A stretch of 32,847 bases of DNA, taken from contig CACXES010000138.1 of assembly GCA_902766745.1 (NCBI GenBank), positions 1-32,847 on the forward strand, given 5' to 3'. The number at the start of each line of letters is the position of its first letter. Position 1 is the stretch's first letter. Origin of the DNA: an uncultured Ruminococcus sp. (GTDB lineage: Bacteria > Bacillota > Clostridia > Monoglobales > Monoglobaceae). Positions 14,537 through 25,300 of the stretch are shown here, piece after piece. A program made the position numbers and the translations under genes. Below the pieces are notes generated by a model. That model made no database searches, was not told where the DNA came from, and was given only the letters and a program-made list of their open reading frames with translations.

Positions 14537-17417
14537 CAATTTGAATTTATTTAAAAGAATACTGTCGTGCGTCATGATGCTTATGATGCTTTTGTCCGCC
14601 GCTCCGACGGTTATTGCGGAAGAGCCGCAAAAGACTGCGGAGGCGGCATTCGGAACGCCGACAGTAGACGGTGAGCCGGACTCGGTGTGGGATAATACCC
14701 CGTATAACGTGATAGAGAAAATAAGCGGAGTGGATTCCGATTCCTACAAGGGATGGTTTAAAATTCTCTGGGACAACGAGAAAATGTATGTTCTGGCGAG
14801 AATATATTCAAAGACCCTGAACGATACGGATGCTTCACCGTGGAACAATGATTCGTTTGAGGTTTTTATCGATGAAAAATATGACCATACCGAGAAGTAC
14901 AACTCTGATGATTATCAGCTGAGAAGTGACTTTAAGGGTGCGACAAGCGGCACAAACTATGATTTTGCACGCCTTGACGCAAAGGGAAAGACCTTGGAGG
15001 ACGGATATTATGTTGAGCTTGCGTTTCCGTTTGTGAGCGAGGCACTTAAAGATGGAATGACGATAGGCTTTGACGTTCAGGTCAATGCGGCGCAAACTCT
15101 CGCCTCTCCGAAAACGGTTTACAGATGGAGCGAAAGAAATAAGGCTATATATTCAAATAACTCCGTTATGGGATCGGCAATTCTGAAAAGGACGGTAAAT
15201 GTTCCCGAGTTCAACGAACCGGAGTTCAAGGGTCTTGCCGTTACACAATACTGCACCGAGAGAGAGCCTGACACCTTTGAGATGATTACGGATGTTAAGA
15301 CAATGTTTGACGGCAAGGAGTTTAACTATCCCATACTGCATATAAACGAATATCCGGCAATGGCGATAGAGGATTTGGCTGATGTTATAGGCGGCAGTAC
15401 AGAGGGAAATACACTGATAAAGGATAATTACAGATTGACCTTCACTGACGGAAGCAGGCTCGCCGAGGACGAAAAGGGACACTTTTTGCTGGAGAGAGCG
15501 CCGAAGCTGTGGACAGACGGCAGACTGTATGTGCCGGTCAGCTTTGTAAAGCCGTATCTCACATATAATATGCATTACAACCGCTTCGGAAAGCTTCTGA
15601 AAATCACATCAGGTACAAACTATCCGCAGGAGGCGGAGGCTGTATTTTATGCAAAGGACTTCGGTGCGGTCGGAGACGGTGTCCACGAGGACGGAAAAGC
15701 GATAACAAAGGCATTAAATGCAGCGATGAATAGCGGCGTTCCGTCGAGGGTGGAGCTTGAAGCCGGAAAGACCTATCTGATAGGTGAGAGGGTTGATAAT
15801 TGGAATTACTTTGTCATAGAAAATGTTGAAAACCTGACCTTTGAAGGAAACGGGTCAACCCTTCTGTTTGAAAGGGCAACAAACACCTTTATGCAGATTA
15901 TGAGCAGCAAGAACGTCAAAATCCGCAATATGGACGTGGATTATAAGGAGCTTTGCGCAACGCAGGGCAGGATCGTCTCCGTTGACAAGAAAAACGGCAA
16001 GTTTAAACTTGAGATAGACGAGGGGTTCCCTCTGCCGGCGGACGATGATTGGGTGCATTATTATCTGACAGACGGAAGATCCGGTGGCTGGTGGTTCGGT
16101 CAGCTTTATGACGCAAAAGAGGACAGAATGAAATATACGGGCGTCGATAACCTCTTTGTCGATAAGGTAGAGCCTGTGTCGGGCAGGGTATATGATATTA
16201 CCATACGCGGCGGCGAGTCGGGGAACGCAAGGTTTGCGGAGGTCGGTGACAGATTTGTGCTTAACACAAGGTTTTCCGCCTACGACTTAAAGGACAGCAA
16301 TGCCAGGGCCGGCGGTTCGACCTCGGCGATATATATGGATCATTGTACCGATGTTGAGTTTGACGGAGTATATGTTTATTCCACCGGCTGGATGTTCTGC
16401 GGAATAGGATTTTCGGAGGGAAAGACTACGTTTAAAAATTCGGGGTTTAAGACCAAGCCGGGCAGGCTTTTGTGTGTTAATTCCGACGGAATACACACAT
16501 GGTTCAACCGTGGCTTGCTTGTCCTTGAAAACTGCACGTTTATGAATAATCTGGACGACCACTTTAACACCTACAACCAGGGCGGATTTATCAAAAAGAT
16601 AATAAGCAAGAACACATTTGAAACCGCAGCTGATATGAATGCGGAGATCGGCGACGAGGTTCAGGTGTATGACCAGACGAATAAGAAGTTCCTCGGCAGG
16701 GCGTTTGTAAAGGGTTATTCAAAGCTTGATAATAATTCAAGACTTGTTACCCTTGACCGTGATTTTGACGGACTGACCAGCCTTGAAACCACATCAACGC
16801 CGACTCTTGTGTACAATATGGACAGCGGAAGCAGAGGAAATTCCGTCAGAGGCTGCAGCTTTATCTACTCCAGACGGTATGCGATACTTAACCGTTCGGC
16901 GAACAGCTTGTTTGAGGATAACAAGGTTATAGGCTGCGGCGCCGGGCTTGCGGCAATGAATGAGCTTACCACCGCGACAAAATCTGAGGGAGGCTTCCCG
17001 TGTACAAACACGATGCGCAGAAATACAATCACCGGTGACGGTAACACTGTCGGATATTATCCTCTGGAGATTAGGCACTGGAAGTCGGCGCTTGGGGATT
17101 CCGCACCGATAGATGGATTTTTGCTTGAGAACAACGAGATAGATGTTGCAAATTCACAGGGGGCAATGTTTATAAACGGCGTGCAGGACTTGTATATGAT
17201 AAATAACAAAATAACAAATACAAGAAACGCCACCGAAAAGACAATGCCGGTTATTATTACTAACTGTGAAATTTCGATGCTTGACGGGCTTGACTTGAAT
17301 TATTCAACCGATATTTCCGCGGCGGTATCGATTATCGGCAGCAAGGTTGACGAGGAGAATATTAAGAACATAAGATTTACACAGCCGAACACGGGAAAGG
17401 CATACACGATTGAATAG
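14529..17417 (+). CDS. Secreted beta-helix glycosidase, GH110/GH28-like, with CBM9-like domain
   Basis: A 962-residue protein with a TTG start; AAGGAG (14514-14519) stands 9 bases before it and the gene overlaps the previous stop. Residues 1-31 are a signal peptide. About 35-225 is a CBM9-like domain ('VDGEPDSVWDN', 'ILWDNEKMYVLARIY', 'NDSFEVFID'). About 240-370 is a copper-amine-oxidase-N-like domain ('GRLYVPVSFVKPYL'). From 373 ('KDFGAVGDG') to the end is a right-handed parallel beta-helix. 'NSDGIHTW' places Asp653, and 'NLDDHFNTY' places Asp676-Asp677. This Asp then Asp-Asp pattern is that of GH28 polygalacturonases and GH110 alpha-1,3-galactosidases. The GH28 'GHG' and 'RIK' motifs are missing, and the segment after Asp-Asp resembles GH110, so I favour a GH110-like enzyme. 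Substrate is unknown. A longer paralogue is encoded at 22395-26531. Confidence 0.8.
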   Translation: MNNNLNLFKRILSCVMMLMMLLSAAPTVIAEEPQKTAEAAFGTPTVDGEPDSVWDNTPYNVIEKISGVDSDSYKGWFKILWDNEKMYVLARIYSKTLNDTDASPWNNDSFEVFIDEKYDHTEKYNSDDYQLRSDFKGATSGTNYDFARLDAKGKTLEDGYYVELAFPFVSEALKDGMTIGFDVQVNAAQTLASPKTVYRWSERNKAIYSNNSVMGSAILKRTVNVPEFNEPEFKGLAVTQYCTEREPDTFEMITDVKTMFDGKEFNYPILHINEYPAMAIEDLADVIGGSTEGNTLIKDNYRLTFTDGSRLAEDEKGHFLLERAPKLWTDGRLYVPVSFVKPYLTYNMHYNRFGKLLKITSGTNYPQEAEAVFYAKDFGAVGDGVHEDGKAITKALNAAMNSGVPSRVELEAGKTYLIGERVDNWNYFVIENVENLTFEGNGSTLLFERATNTFMQIMSSKNVKIRNMDVDYKELCATQGRIVSVDKKNGKFKLEIDEGFPLPADDDWVHYYLTDGRSGGWWFGQLYDAKEDRMKYTGVDNLFVDKVEPVSGRVYDITIRGGESGNARFAEVGDRFVLNTRFSAYDLKDSNARAGGSTSAIYMDHCTDVEFDGVYVYSTGWMFCGIGFSEGKTTFKNSGFKTKPGRLLCVNSDGIHTWFNRGLLVLENCTFMNNLDDHFNTYNQGGFIKKIISKNTFETAADMNAEIGDEVQVYDQTNKKFLGRAFVKGYSKLDNNSRLVTLDRDFDGLTSLETTSTPTLVYNMDSGSRGNSVRGCSFIYSRRYAILNRSANSLFEDNKVIGCGAGLAAMNELTTATKSEGGFPCTNTMRRNTITGDGNTVGYYPLEIRHWKSALGDSAPIDGFLLENNEIDVANSQGAMFINGVQDLYMINNKITNTRNATEKTMPVIITNCEISMLDGLDLNYSTDISAAVSIIGSKVDEENIKNIRFTQPNTGKAYTIE

Positions 17418-17466
17418 TCGGAAGATTTAACAATCGGAATGTGAAAAATAAAATATCGGACGGTGA

Positions 17467-17491
17467 AGCGAGGCATAATTAATGCTTCGCT
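17467..17491 (+). other. Hairpin after the first beta-helix gene
   Basis: AGCGAGGCAT (17467-17476) pairs with ATGCTTCGCT (17482-17491), with one G-T pair and a 5-base loop. No T-run follows, so it is more likely a processing or mRNA-stability hairpin, or a weak terminator, than a strong stop. Confidence 0.4.
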
Positions 17492-17545
17492 CGCCGCGCA
17501 ATGAAATTTATTATATTGATTATAAAAAATAATATAATATATTAA

Positions 17546-17578
17546 AAAAGCCGCGTAAAATCTGGCTTTTCAGGTTTT
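17546..17578 (+). terminator. Possible weak terminator or attenuator before the SASA gene
   Basis: AAAAGCC (17546-17552) pairs with GGCTTTT (17564-17570), followed shortly by a T-run in CAGGTTTTTAC. The stem is short. Together with AT-rich TATAAT-like sequence at 17533-17538, this 200-base gap could let the genes from 17621 on be transcribed separately. Confidence 0.3.
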
Positions 17579-17620
17579 TACAAAAGGCAATAAAAAATTA
17601 TATAAAAGGAGAGATTTGTT

Positions 17621-20600
17621 ATGAGAAAACGGTTATTGGCAATGGTAACGGCTGTTTTGATGCTTACGACTTGTTTTGTGCAGCTCGGCCCGGTATCGGT
17701 TTCGGCGGCGGAGGGAAGCACAGTCTTCAGTGATGATTTTGAAGGCGGAGATTTGGCCGCTAAAGGTTGGGGAAAAACGGGTGCGGCCTCTGCTGTATCT
17801 GTTTATAATTACGGTGGAGAATACGGAAATGTTTTGAAGTATTCTTCCGTATGGGATCGATTTGGAATAAACATTGATACACCGATTACATCGGGTAAGG
17901 TTAAGGTTAGCTTTGACTTCAATCCTTCAGCATATACAATACCTGATTCGGGATATAAAACATTTGCCGTTAGCTTCCTGAAGCATAATATGAAGGCTGA
18001 CATTACGCCTAATAAAGACAACGGCGATAATTATTGGGATGTTTTGAGATTTTCTAATTTGAACGGCAAAATGTATATTTCTCCTACAGTTGCGGTGAAA
18101 GACGGTAACTTTAGTAATAGTTGGGTTGAGCCGGCGGAGACATGCGGCTACAGACCCGAGCTTGGAGAATGGGTTCGTGTTGATATGGTTTTGGATATAG
18201 AGGACGGTTCGATTGCGTATTATTTTAACGGGGTTCATTATTGTACCAATAAGACAGAGGAACTGAAAAGTACGCTTACTCAATTAGGTGCGGTATTGTT
18301 CCATGGAGTAGATTTTTCTACCGGCGGAGTTCTGTACATCGATAATATGAAGATAGACAAGGGTGATGTGGATTTTAATGCGGCATACGCCAAATCAAAT
18401 CAGAAAAATAATACTATAGATGTAAAGTTTAACTCTACAATTTCGGCAGATACGGTTTTGACAAATGACACGGTAGCACTTACCAAAATGGGCGGCAGTG
18501 CTGTTGCAATAGAGAGCGTGACAAAGGTAACGGCGGATACGGTCAGAATAAAGTATCAAGGTCAATTAGATCCGGGCAGAGAGTATAAGATTTCGGTTTC
18601 CGGCGGCGTGCGCTCGGTTCTCGGTGCTGCTTTATCCGGCGACATTATGTTTAACGCGGATGCTTTAAGTGTCTCGGAACTCAGTGAGGACTTTTCCGGA
18701 CAGCAAATTGTCGAACCGTTTATAAATGATTCGGTCGTCGATTTTGTAGCTGCATCTTTCCCGGAGACCTCAACCGGAGATTATGCGCTCAGACTTTCAC
18801 GAATAGAAGGAACGGGCGTGACAGATGCTTTGCTTCATAACTTATTTTTTATAGTTAATATGAGTGATGAAACAAAATACGGGGACTTCAAGCGTACAAC
18901 AGGGAAAACAACGATTGCATTTGACTATATATCCAATAATGCAAATAATGTTAACTTTGGTTATTGGGATAGCGTTAAGGGGCAATATGTCAATTTGCTT
19001 ATAATGTATACGACCAGTGCTTATGCCCCAACTAATGAATACATCTGTGATATATCCTCAAACACGCCGTACCATATAGAAATAACCGTTGACTATGAAA
19101 ACTTGCAGTATATTATTAATTTTGCGGGAAACAGTAAAACTGTTGAATTTTCGGGTGTTGCGTATGACCCTGCAACAGAAGGCGGAATGAATAATTTTCG
19201 TTTTAGTTCTTGGGCAGGCGATACGATGTGGTATCAGTTTGATAATTTTAAGTTTACCCACGAAGATAGTGTGTCAACCGTGTCAAAGGTAAGATTTGTG
19301 AATGCATCTGATGCGGAGGTTGCAGGTGACGCCCTTGCGACAGGGACAAAGGCTTTAAAGCTTACCTTTAACAAGGCAATGACGCAAGAAACATTAAATA
19401 GCAGTGTAACACTTAAAAACAGCAGCGGACAGGCTGTGTATTTCAGCGGCGCGCTGAGCAGCGACGGACTTACATATACGATTACACCGACTGTGGCTTT
19501 GGCTGTTGACCCGGAATATACATTGACAGTTCCTGCGGCAGCCGGACTTACAAATGATGTCACATATAAATTCAGTGTGGGAAATATCGCCCTGACAAGT
19601 ATTGACGGCTTTGCTCAGACGGGCGAGACGGCGCTCGGCACTGCGCTTGCCGATATTTCGACAGACATCTTGCCCACATCACTTGTCGGACATTATACCG
19701 ATGAGACGGGTGATAAAACCATATCGATTCCGGTAAAGAAGTGGACAAGCGAAAAGTATAACAGATTTACACCCGGAACATACACTGTCAAGGCAGAGCT
19801 TGAGCTTCCGACAGGCTATGCCTACACCGGTGACATAACGGCAAGCATAACCGTTTTGGCGGACACTGCGGCAGAGAGCCTTGTTAAAAACGCGGTTGTA
19901 CGCAAGAATATATCCGAGAGATCGCCGATAGCGACCGGCGGACTTTCCAAGACGGATTCGCTTCAGATGGGTCTTGAAACAGGTGAGATGAATATCACAC
20001 TGAAGGACTTTGAAGACTGTCAGTACAGCTTCGGCGGCACAAAGGGCACATATGCAGTTGCGGATTCTGAGGGCGACGAGAGCATAAACGGCTATGCCAA
20101 GACGGCAGGCGACGGTGAAATAGAAATCGGTTTTGACGGTAGCTACAGCGGAAATCACACCCTTTCCGATATAAAGCTTGTTTTCACTAATGTTACGGAT
20201 TACAGAACGGCCGATACCGAGTGGACAAAGAATGTGGACGGCTTCACCGGCTGGAATTTGGAGCTGTTATACAAGAATTCAAACGGAGACTGGATTAAGT
20301 TCTATAAGGACACAACGGATTTCAAGATATATAAAGAGGAAGGCTCTGTCGGCAACGCCTATGGAGAAAACGCATTTACCGATGGAATATATCCGACGCT
20401 GATGCTCAGCAATCTTTCGGAGCTGACGGATGTTCAGGGCTTGAAGATAAGAGTTTTGGCACAGGACGGAACCGAGTATAAGCTTGTTGAGGCAGATGTG
20501 AATATGGCGGATGACGGTGCGGCAATTGCGGCAAAGCGCGCAGAGTATACAAGCAAGGTCAGATTCTCAAAGGTTTATTCCGACGGAGCGATTATCCAGA

Positions 20601-22273
20601 GAGATAAGCCGATAACGGTTACCGGCTTCGGCGGTACGGCAAACGGTGAGGTAGCTGTTTCCATATCAGACGGTACAAATGTTATCAGATCCGGAAAGGC
20701 GATTTCGGACGGATACAAGTGGTCGGTAACCTTAGACGGCATAGCCGGCGGAAAGACGGCATATACAATCACTGCTTCGGCAGATGAAACAAACAAGGCG
20801 GAGATTTCAGACGTGTTGTTCGGTGACGTGTATCTTTCGTCCGGACAGTCAAATATGCAGTTCTCGCTTGAAAATTCGGTAAATAAGATAAATAAGACAG
20901 ACAAAGCCGCAGCCGATGCCATAAAGGCAGGCACTGTCGGTGACGGTAACGTAAGATTCTTCAATCAGCAGGGCTATCGTTCTTCGATTGTTCCGCTTGA
21001 TGATATATACAGCGGCTCATGGAAGAAGAACACGGCGTACGATCAGGTTAAGGTTGTGTCGGCGGTAGCGTACTTCTTTGCAAAGGATTTGTATGAGGAA
21101 CTCGACAGCAAAATTCCGATTGGTGTATATCTGACGGCACGCAGCGGCTCGGATATACGAGCATGGATGCCGGAGGAAACCTACACAAGCGTATGCGGCA
21201 CGCTTACTGATTTTAACCGTTCGAACTACAATCACGGCAGCATATACTCGGGCTGCTGGAATGCAAAGCTTGCTCCGCTGACAACTCAGAAGATAAAGGG
21301 TGTTATCTGGTATCAGGGCGAGGGTAATTCTTATAATTACAATGAATATATGACCTGGTTCCCGGCGGTGGCTAAGGCGTGGAGAACAGCCTTCGGTGAT
21401 GAAACGCTTAACTTCAATACGGTTCAGGTTGCCGGATGGGATAAAGGCACATCCTTCCCCGACTTCCGTCAGACACAGCTGCAGCTTGCCTTAAAGGATG
21501 AAAATGTGGACATGGCTTCCGCCGTCGATTTAGGCGAAACGGGCGGAGATCCCAATGATGATATTCACTTCGGTTATAAGCAGCCCGTAGGCGAGCGTCT
21601 TGTAAAGAATGCACTTGTCAGATTCTACGGCAAGAGTATCGAAAATTGCGGCCCGATGTTCGATAAGCTGACAAAAACGGTAGGCGGTATGGAAATCAGC
21701 TTTACTCATGCAGATGGACTTAAGGCTCAAAGCCGTGCAAGTATGTACAGCGAAAGCTTTGCGGCAGATTCTTCTGTAAAGGGACTTGAAATATCCAAGA
21801 ACGGAACGGATTGGGAAGCGACAGACGCAGCCATCAGCGGCAGCAAGCTTAAAATCACCTGCGATGCGGATTATAAGTATGTTCGTTATGCATGGACAGC
21901 CAATGCGGTTTCGGCGAGCGATATATCAGGGGTAAACCTTTATAACGGTGCTAACCTCCCGGCTTATCCGTTTGCGGCAAGCACGGAAACGGTTCTCGGA
22001 ACGGTTTCGGTAAGGATTGCTGACGGCAAGGCAACAATCAGTGCGTCCGTACCCGTTTCGGATTCCTTGACACGCGACGCAAAGCTGCTTGTGGCATATT
22101 ATAACGCCGACGGTACACTTAAGGACGTAGCTATTGAAACGGTAAGATTTATTTTAAATGACAGCTCGGTATACACCTGTCAGGTTGATGTAAACGGTGC
22201 GGCAGGTATTAAGGCAATGGTACTTGACGACTTGACAAGCATCAGACCTTTGGCTGTTCAATCGGCAGAATAG
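17621..22273 (+). CDS. Large secreted protein with sialate O-acetylesterase (SASA) domain
   Basis: A 1550-residue protein; AAAGGAGA (17606-17613) precedes the ATG. Residues 1-29 are a signal peptide. About 35-248 is a LamG-like domain, 252-345 an Ig-like (Big_5) domain, 352-545 a second LamG-like domain, 552-652 an Ig-like domain, 655-750 another beta domain, and 755-970 a region I do not recognise. About 976-1440 is an SGNH-fold esterase of the sialate O-acetylesterase type (carbohydrate esterase family): 'SSGQSNMQF' with Ser1077 as nucleophile, 'GVIWYQGEGN' (1227-1236), and 'DIHFGYKQPVGERL' with Asp1314 and His1316. Such domains remove O-acetyl groups from sugars, including plant polysaccharides as well as sialic acid. 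The last 100 residues are the shared C-terminal domain ('KLLVAYYNADGTLKDV'). Typical enzymes have about 450-650 residues, so most of this protein is binding domains. Confidence 0.9.
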   Translation: MRKRLLAMVTAVLMLTTCFVQLGPVSVSAAEGSTVFSDDFEGGDLAAKGWGKTGAASAVSVYNYGGEYGNVLKYSSVWDRFGINIDTPITSGKVKVSFDFNPSAYTIPDSGYKTFAVSFLKHNMKADITPNKDNGDNYWDVLRFSNLNGKMYISPTVAVKDGNFSNSWVEPAETCGYRPELGEWVRVDMVLDIEDGSIAYYFNGVHYCTNKTEELKSTLTQLGAVLFHGVDFSTGGVLYIDNMKIDKGDVDFNAAYAKSNQKNNTIDVKFNSTISADTVLTNDTVALTKMGGSAVAIESVTKVTADTVRIKYQGQLDPGREYKISVSGGVRSVLGAALSGDIMFNADALSVSELSEDFSGQQIVEPFINDSVVDFVAASFPETSTGDYALRLSRIEGTGVTDALLHNLFFIVNMSDETKYGDFKRTTGKTTIAFDYISNNANNVNFGYWDSVKGQYVNLLIMYTTSAYAPTNEYICDISSNTPYHIEITVDYENLQYIINFAGNSKTVEFSGVAYDPATEGGMNNFRFSSWAGDTMWYQFDNFKFTHEDSVSTVSKVRFVNASDAEVAGDALATGTKALKLTFNKAMTQETLNSSVTLKNSSGQAVYFSGALSSDGLTYTITPTVALAVDPEYTLTVPAAAGLTNDVTYKFSVGNIALTSIDGFAQTGETALGTALADISTDILPTSLVGHYTDETGDKTISIPVKKWTSEKYNRFTPGTYTVKAELELPTGYAYTGDITASITVLADTAAESLVKNAVVRKNISERSPIATGGLSKTDSLQMGLETGEMNITLKDFEDCQYSFGGTKGTYAVADSEGDESINGYAKTAGDGEIEIGFDGSYSGNHTLSDIKLVFTNVTDYRTADTEWTKNVDGFTGWNLELLYKNSNGDWIKFYKDTTDFKIYKEEGSVGNAYGENAFTDGIYPTLMLSNLSELTDVQGLKIRVLAQDGTEYKLVEADVNMADDGAAIAAKRAEYTSKVRFSKVYSDGAIIQRDKPITVTGFGGTANGEVAVSISDGTNVIRSGKAISDGYKWSVTLDGIAGGKTAYTITASADETNKAEISDVLFGDVYLSSGQSNMQFSLENSVNKINKTDKAAADAIKAGTVGDGNVRFFNQQGYRSSIVPLDDIYSGSWKKNTAYDQVKVVSAVAYFFAKDLYEELDSKIPIGVYLTARSGSDIRAWMPEETYTSVCGTLTDFNRSNYNHGSIYSGCWNAKLAPLTTQKIKGVIWYQGEGNSYNYNEYMTWFPAVAKAWRTAFGDETLNFNTVQVAGWDKGTSFPDFRQTQLQLALKDENVDMASAVDLGETGGDPNDDIHFGYKQPVGERLVKNALVRFYGKSIENCGPMFDKLTKTVGGMEISFTHADGLKAQSRASMYSESFAADSSVKGLEISKNGTDWEATDAAISGSKLKITCDADYKYVRYAWTANAVSASDISGVNLYNGANLPAYPFAASTETVLGTVSVRIADGKATISASVPVSDSLTRDAKLLVAYYNADGTLKDVAIETVRFILNDSSVYTCQVDVNGAAGIKAMVLDDLTSIRPLAVQSAE

Positions 22274-22281
22274 TTTTACAG

Positions 22282-22342
22282 GGCACAAGGGTACATACCC
22301 TTGTGCCGACCTTGCGGAAGGGTAGCTCCTGCCGCAAGGTCG
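22282..22342 (+). repeat. Tandem GC-rich palindromes between the SASA gene and the second beta-helix gene
   Basis: Two perfect stems follow each other: GGCACAAGGGTA (22282-22293) with its complement at 22296-22307, then CGACCTTGCGG (22307-22317) with CCGCAAGGTCG (22332-22342). ACACAAGG repeats part of the first arm just after. No T-run follows the second stem, so this is not a standard terminator; the first stem may still pause transcription. It could be a dispersed palindromic (REP/MITE-like) element or an mRNA-stabilising structure. Confidence 0.6.
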
Positions 22343-22394
22343 ACACAAGGATTTTGAAATTCAGGTATCATATACGATGAAAGGACGTATTTGC

Positions 22395-25300
22395 ATGAAA
22401 AGAAACCAAATAATATTTCTGCTTATATTCGCGATAGCGTTATGTCCCGTTTGCATATCTGCGGCAGATACGCAGGGCGAGGCATACGCCGCCTTTGGCA
22501 CGCCGGAAATTGACGGAGCCGCGGACGAAATATGGAATACGACAAATCCGTATATAATAGAAAACGTGTGCGGACAAGCCTCGTCCGAGTATAAAGGATT
22601 TTTTAAGGCACTGTGGGATAACGAGAATATATATATTCTTGCGAAGATATACACGGACGGCTACAGCGATACGGCTCGGGATGTGAGCGGCAGAGATTCC
22701 GTAGAGTTTTTTATCAGCGAAAACGGCGGCTCTGCGGAGGTGTATGCAAACGGTGATTATCGTATTAGCACAGACTTCGGCGGAGAGGTCTTTGTCGAAA
22801 ACTATGACGGTAATTTGCAGTGCAAAACAAGTCTTTTTTCGGGCGGGTTTATTGCCGAGATAGGCGTGCCGCTTAAAACAAAAGTATTGTCGGACGAGGC
22901 GAAGCTTGGCTTTGCAATACGAGCAAACGCAGCCGAAACGCCGGACAGTGCACAGACATCATATGTTTGGGGAACCGCCGGAGACGCGGCAGACAGGCTT
23001 TATTCATCGCTTGAGGGGGTAGGTATACTTACACTCAAAAACACGGTTGATATAACCGAGTTCAATGAACCGATATACAAGGCACACAAGAATGCAGATA
23101 AAGGTGAGTGCGTGCCGATAGATGATGTTATAACGACATTTGACGGAAGGGAATCCGGCTATCCGATTTTGCATATAGAGGAATATCCTGCAATGGCAAT
23201 AGAAAATCTGGCGAAGGTGATCGGCGGAAGCGTGAACGGCACTACGCTGACCAAGGACGGAAAAAGCTTAACCTTCACCGAAGGGAGTAGGCTTGCAGAG
23301 GACAGCAGCGGACATATATTACTTGAAAGAGCGCCGAAGATGTGGGACGGCAGCTTGTATGTGCCGATAAGCTTTATCGTGCCTTATCTTAAATATAATA
23401 TGCAGTATAATCGCTTTGCCAAGCGTTTGGAAATCACAACGGGGACAAACTATCCGCAGACAGCCGAGAAAATATTTTATGCAAAGGATTTCGGAGCGGC
23501 AGGCGACGGAGTGACGGATGACGGAGGGGCGATAACAAAGGCATTAAATGCCGCAATGAACAGCGGCGTGCCGTCAAGGGTGGAGCTTGAAGCGGGAAAA
23601 ACCTATCTGATAGGAGAGAGAATGGACAGCTGGAACTACTTTACGATAGAGGAAGCTGAAAATCTTACATTTGAGGGAAACGGTTCAACGATCCTTTTCG
23701 AAAAGCCCACAAATTCGTTTATATGTATTGCGAACAGCAAAAATGTTAAGGTTCGAAATATGGATATTGACTATAAGGAGCTTTGCGCAACTCAGGGTAA
23801 AATTATTTCGGTTGATAAGGCCGCCGGAACATTCAGACTTGAGATAGACGAAGGATATCCGCTGCCGGCGGACGATGAGTGGGTACATTATTTTCTGACT
23901 GACTCGAGATCGGGCGGCTGGTGGTTTGGGCAGCTTTACGATTCACAAGAGGACAGAATGAAGTATACGGATGTCGATAACCTCTTTATCGATGAGGTCG
24001 AACCTGTGCCCGACAGGGTTTATGAGCTTACCGTGCGCGGCGGAGCGACAGGAAACATAAAGTACGCCGAGACAGGGGACAGGTTTGTGTTGAACACAAG
24101 ATTCTCTGCTTATGACATAAGCGATACGGAGAGAAAAGGAGGCTCAACCTCGGCAATATATATGAATCGCTGCAGTGATATTGAAATTGACGGAGTGTAT
24201 GTATATTCGACAGGTTGGATGTTCTGCGGAATAGGCTTTTCCGAGGGAAAGACAACCTTTAAAAATTCGGGATTTAAAGTTAAGGACGGGCGGCTTTTGT
24301 GCGCTAATTCCGACGGAATACACACTTGGTTCAACAGAGGTGCTCTTGTCCTTGAAAACTGCACCTTTATGAATAATCTGGATGACCATTTTAACACCTA
24401 CACTCAGGGCGGATTTGTGAATAAACAGATTGATACGCGAACCTTCCAAACAGAGGTTGAGATAAACGGCAGACAGGGCGACGAGGTTCAGGTTTACAAT
24501 CCGTCAACAAAGACCTATCTCGGTCGGGCGTTTATAAAAGCAGCGGAGTATGACGGAAACGGCGGACAGATTATCACTCTTGACCGCGATTTTTATACTG
24601 TGCAGACACAGGAGGACGGATATACATCACCTACGCTAATCTACAACATGGATTCAGCAAGCAGAGGAAACTCGGTTACGGGGTGCAGGTTTATTAATTC
24701 GCGACGATATGCGATATTAAACAGGGCGGCGAACAGTATTTTTCAGGATAACGAAATCAACGGCTGCGGCGCCGGGCTTGCGGCAATGAATGAGCTTACC
24801 TCCGCGACAAAATCCGAGGGCGGCTTCCCGAGTACAACCACATTCAGAAACAATACAATTACGGGAATGGGGAATACATATAAATATTATCCCATTGAAG
24901 TGCGGCATTGGAGGGCGGCGGCCGATTCATCGAGAGCGATTGACGGTATTCTGATAGAGGGAAACAGTATCGATGTACCGAACAGCCTCGGGGCGATATA
25001 TATCGATTCAGTATCGGATTTATATATGATAAACAACACGGTCAAGTCTGACAGTAAAATCAGAACCGCAACCTGTCCCGTTAAGATAGTGAATTGCGGC
25101 GTTTCGATGATTGACGGGCTGACGGTTGATTACAGCGATAAGGTCAACTGTGCAATGGAGATAATCGGCAGCAGCGTTGACGATGGTAATATAAAAAATG
25201 TTAGCGATGTAAATTCGAATGTCGGACAAAAGTACAGAATAAATCAATATGAGCACTTAACCGAGGATTTTGAAAGCGCAAGTGCGGAGAGTATACTTGA

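Noticed and set aside
14529-17417. Plain GH28 polygalacturonase call
   Set aside because: The Asp...Asp-Asp pattern fits in part, but the GHG and RIK motifs of GH28 are absent and the segment after the Asp pair is inserted.
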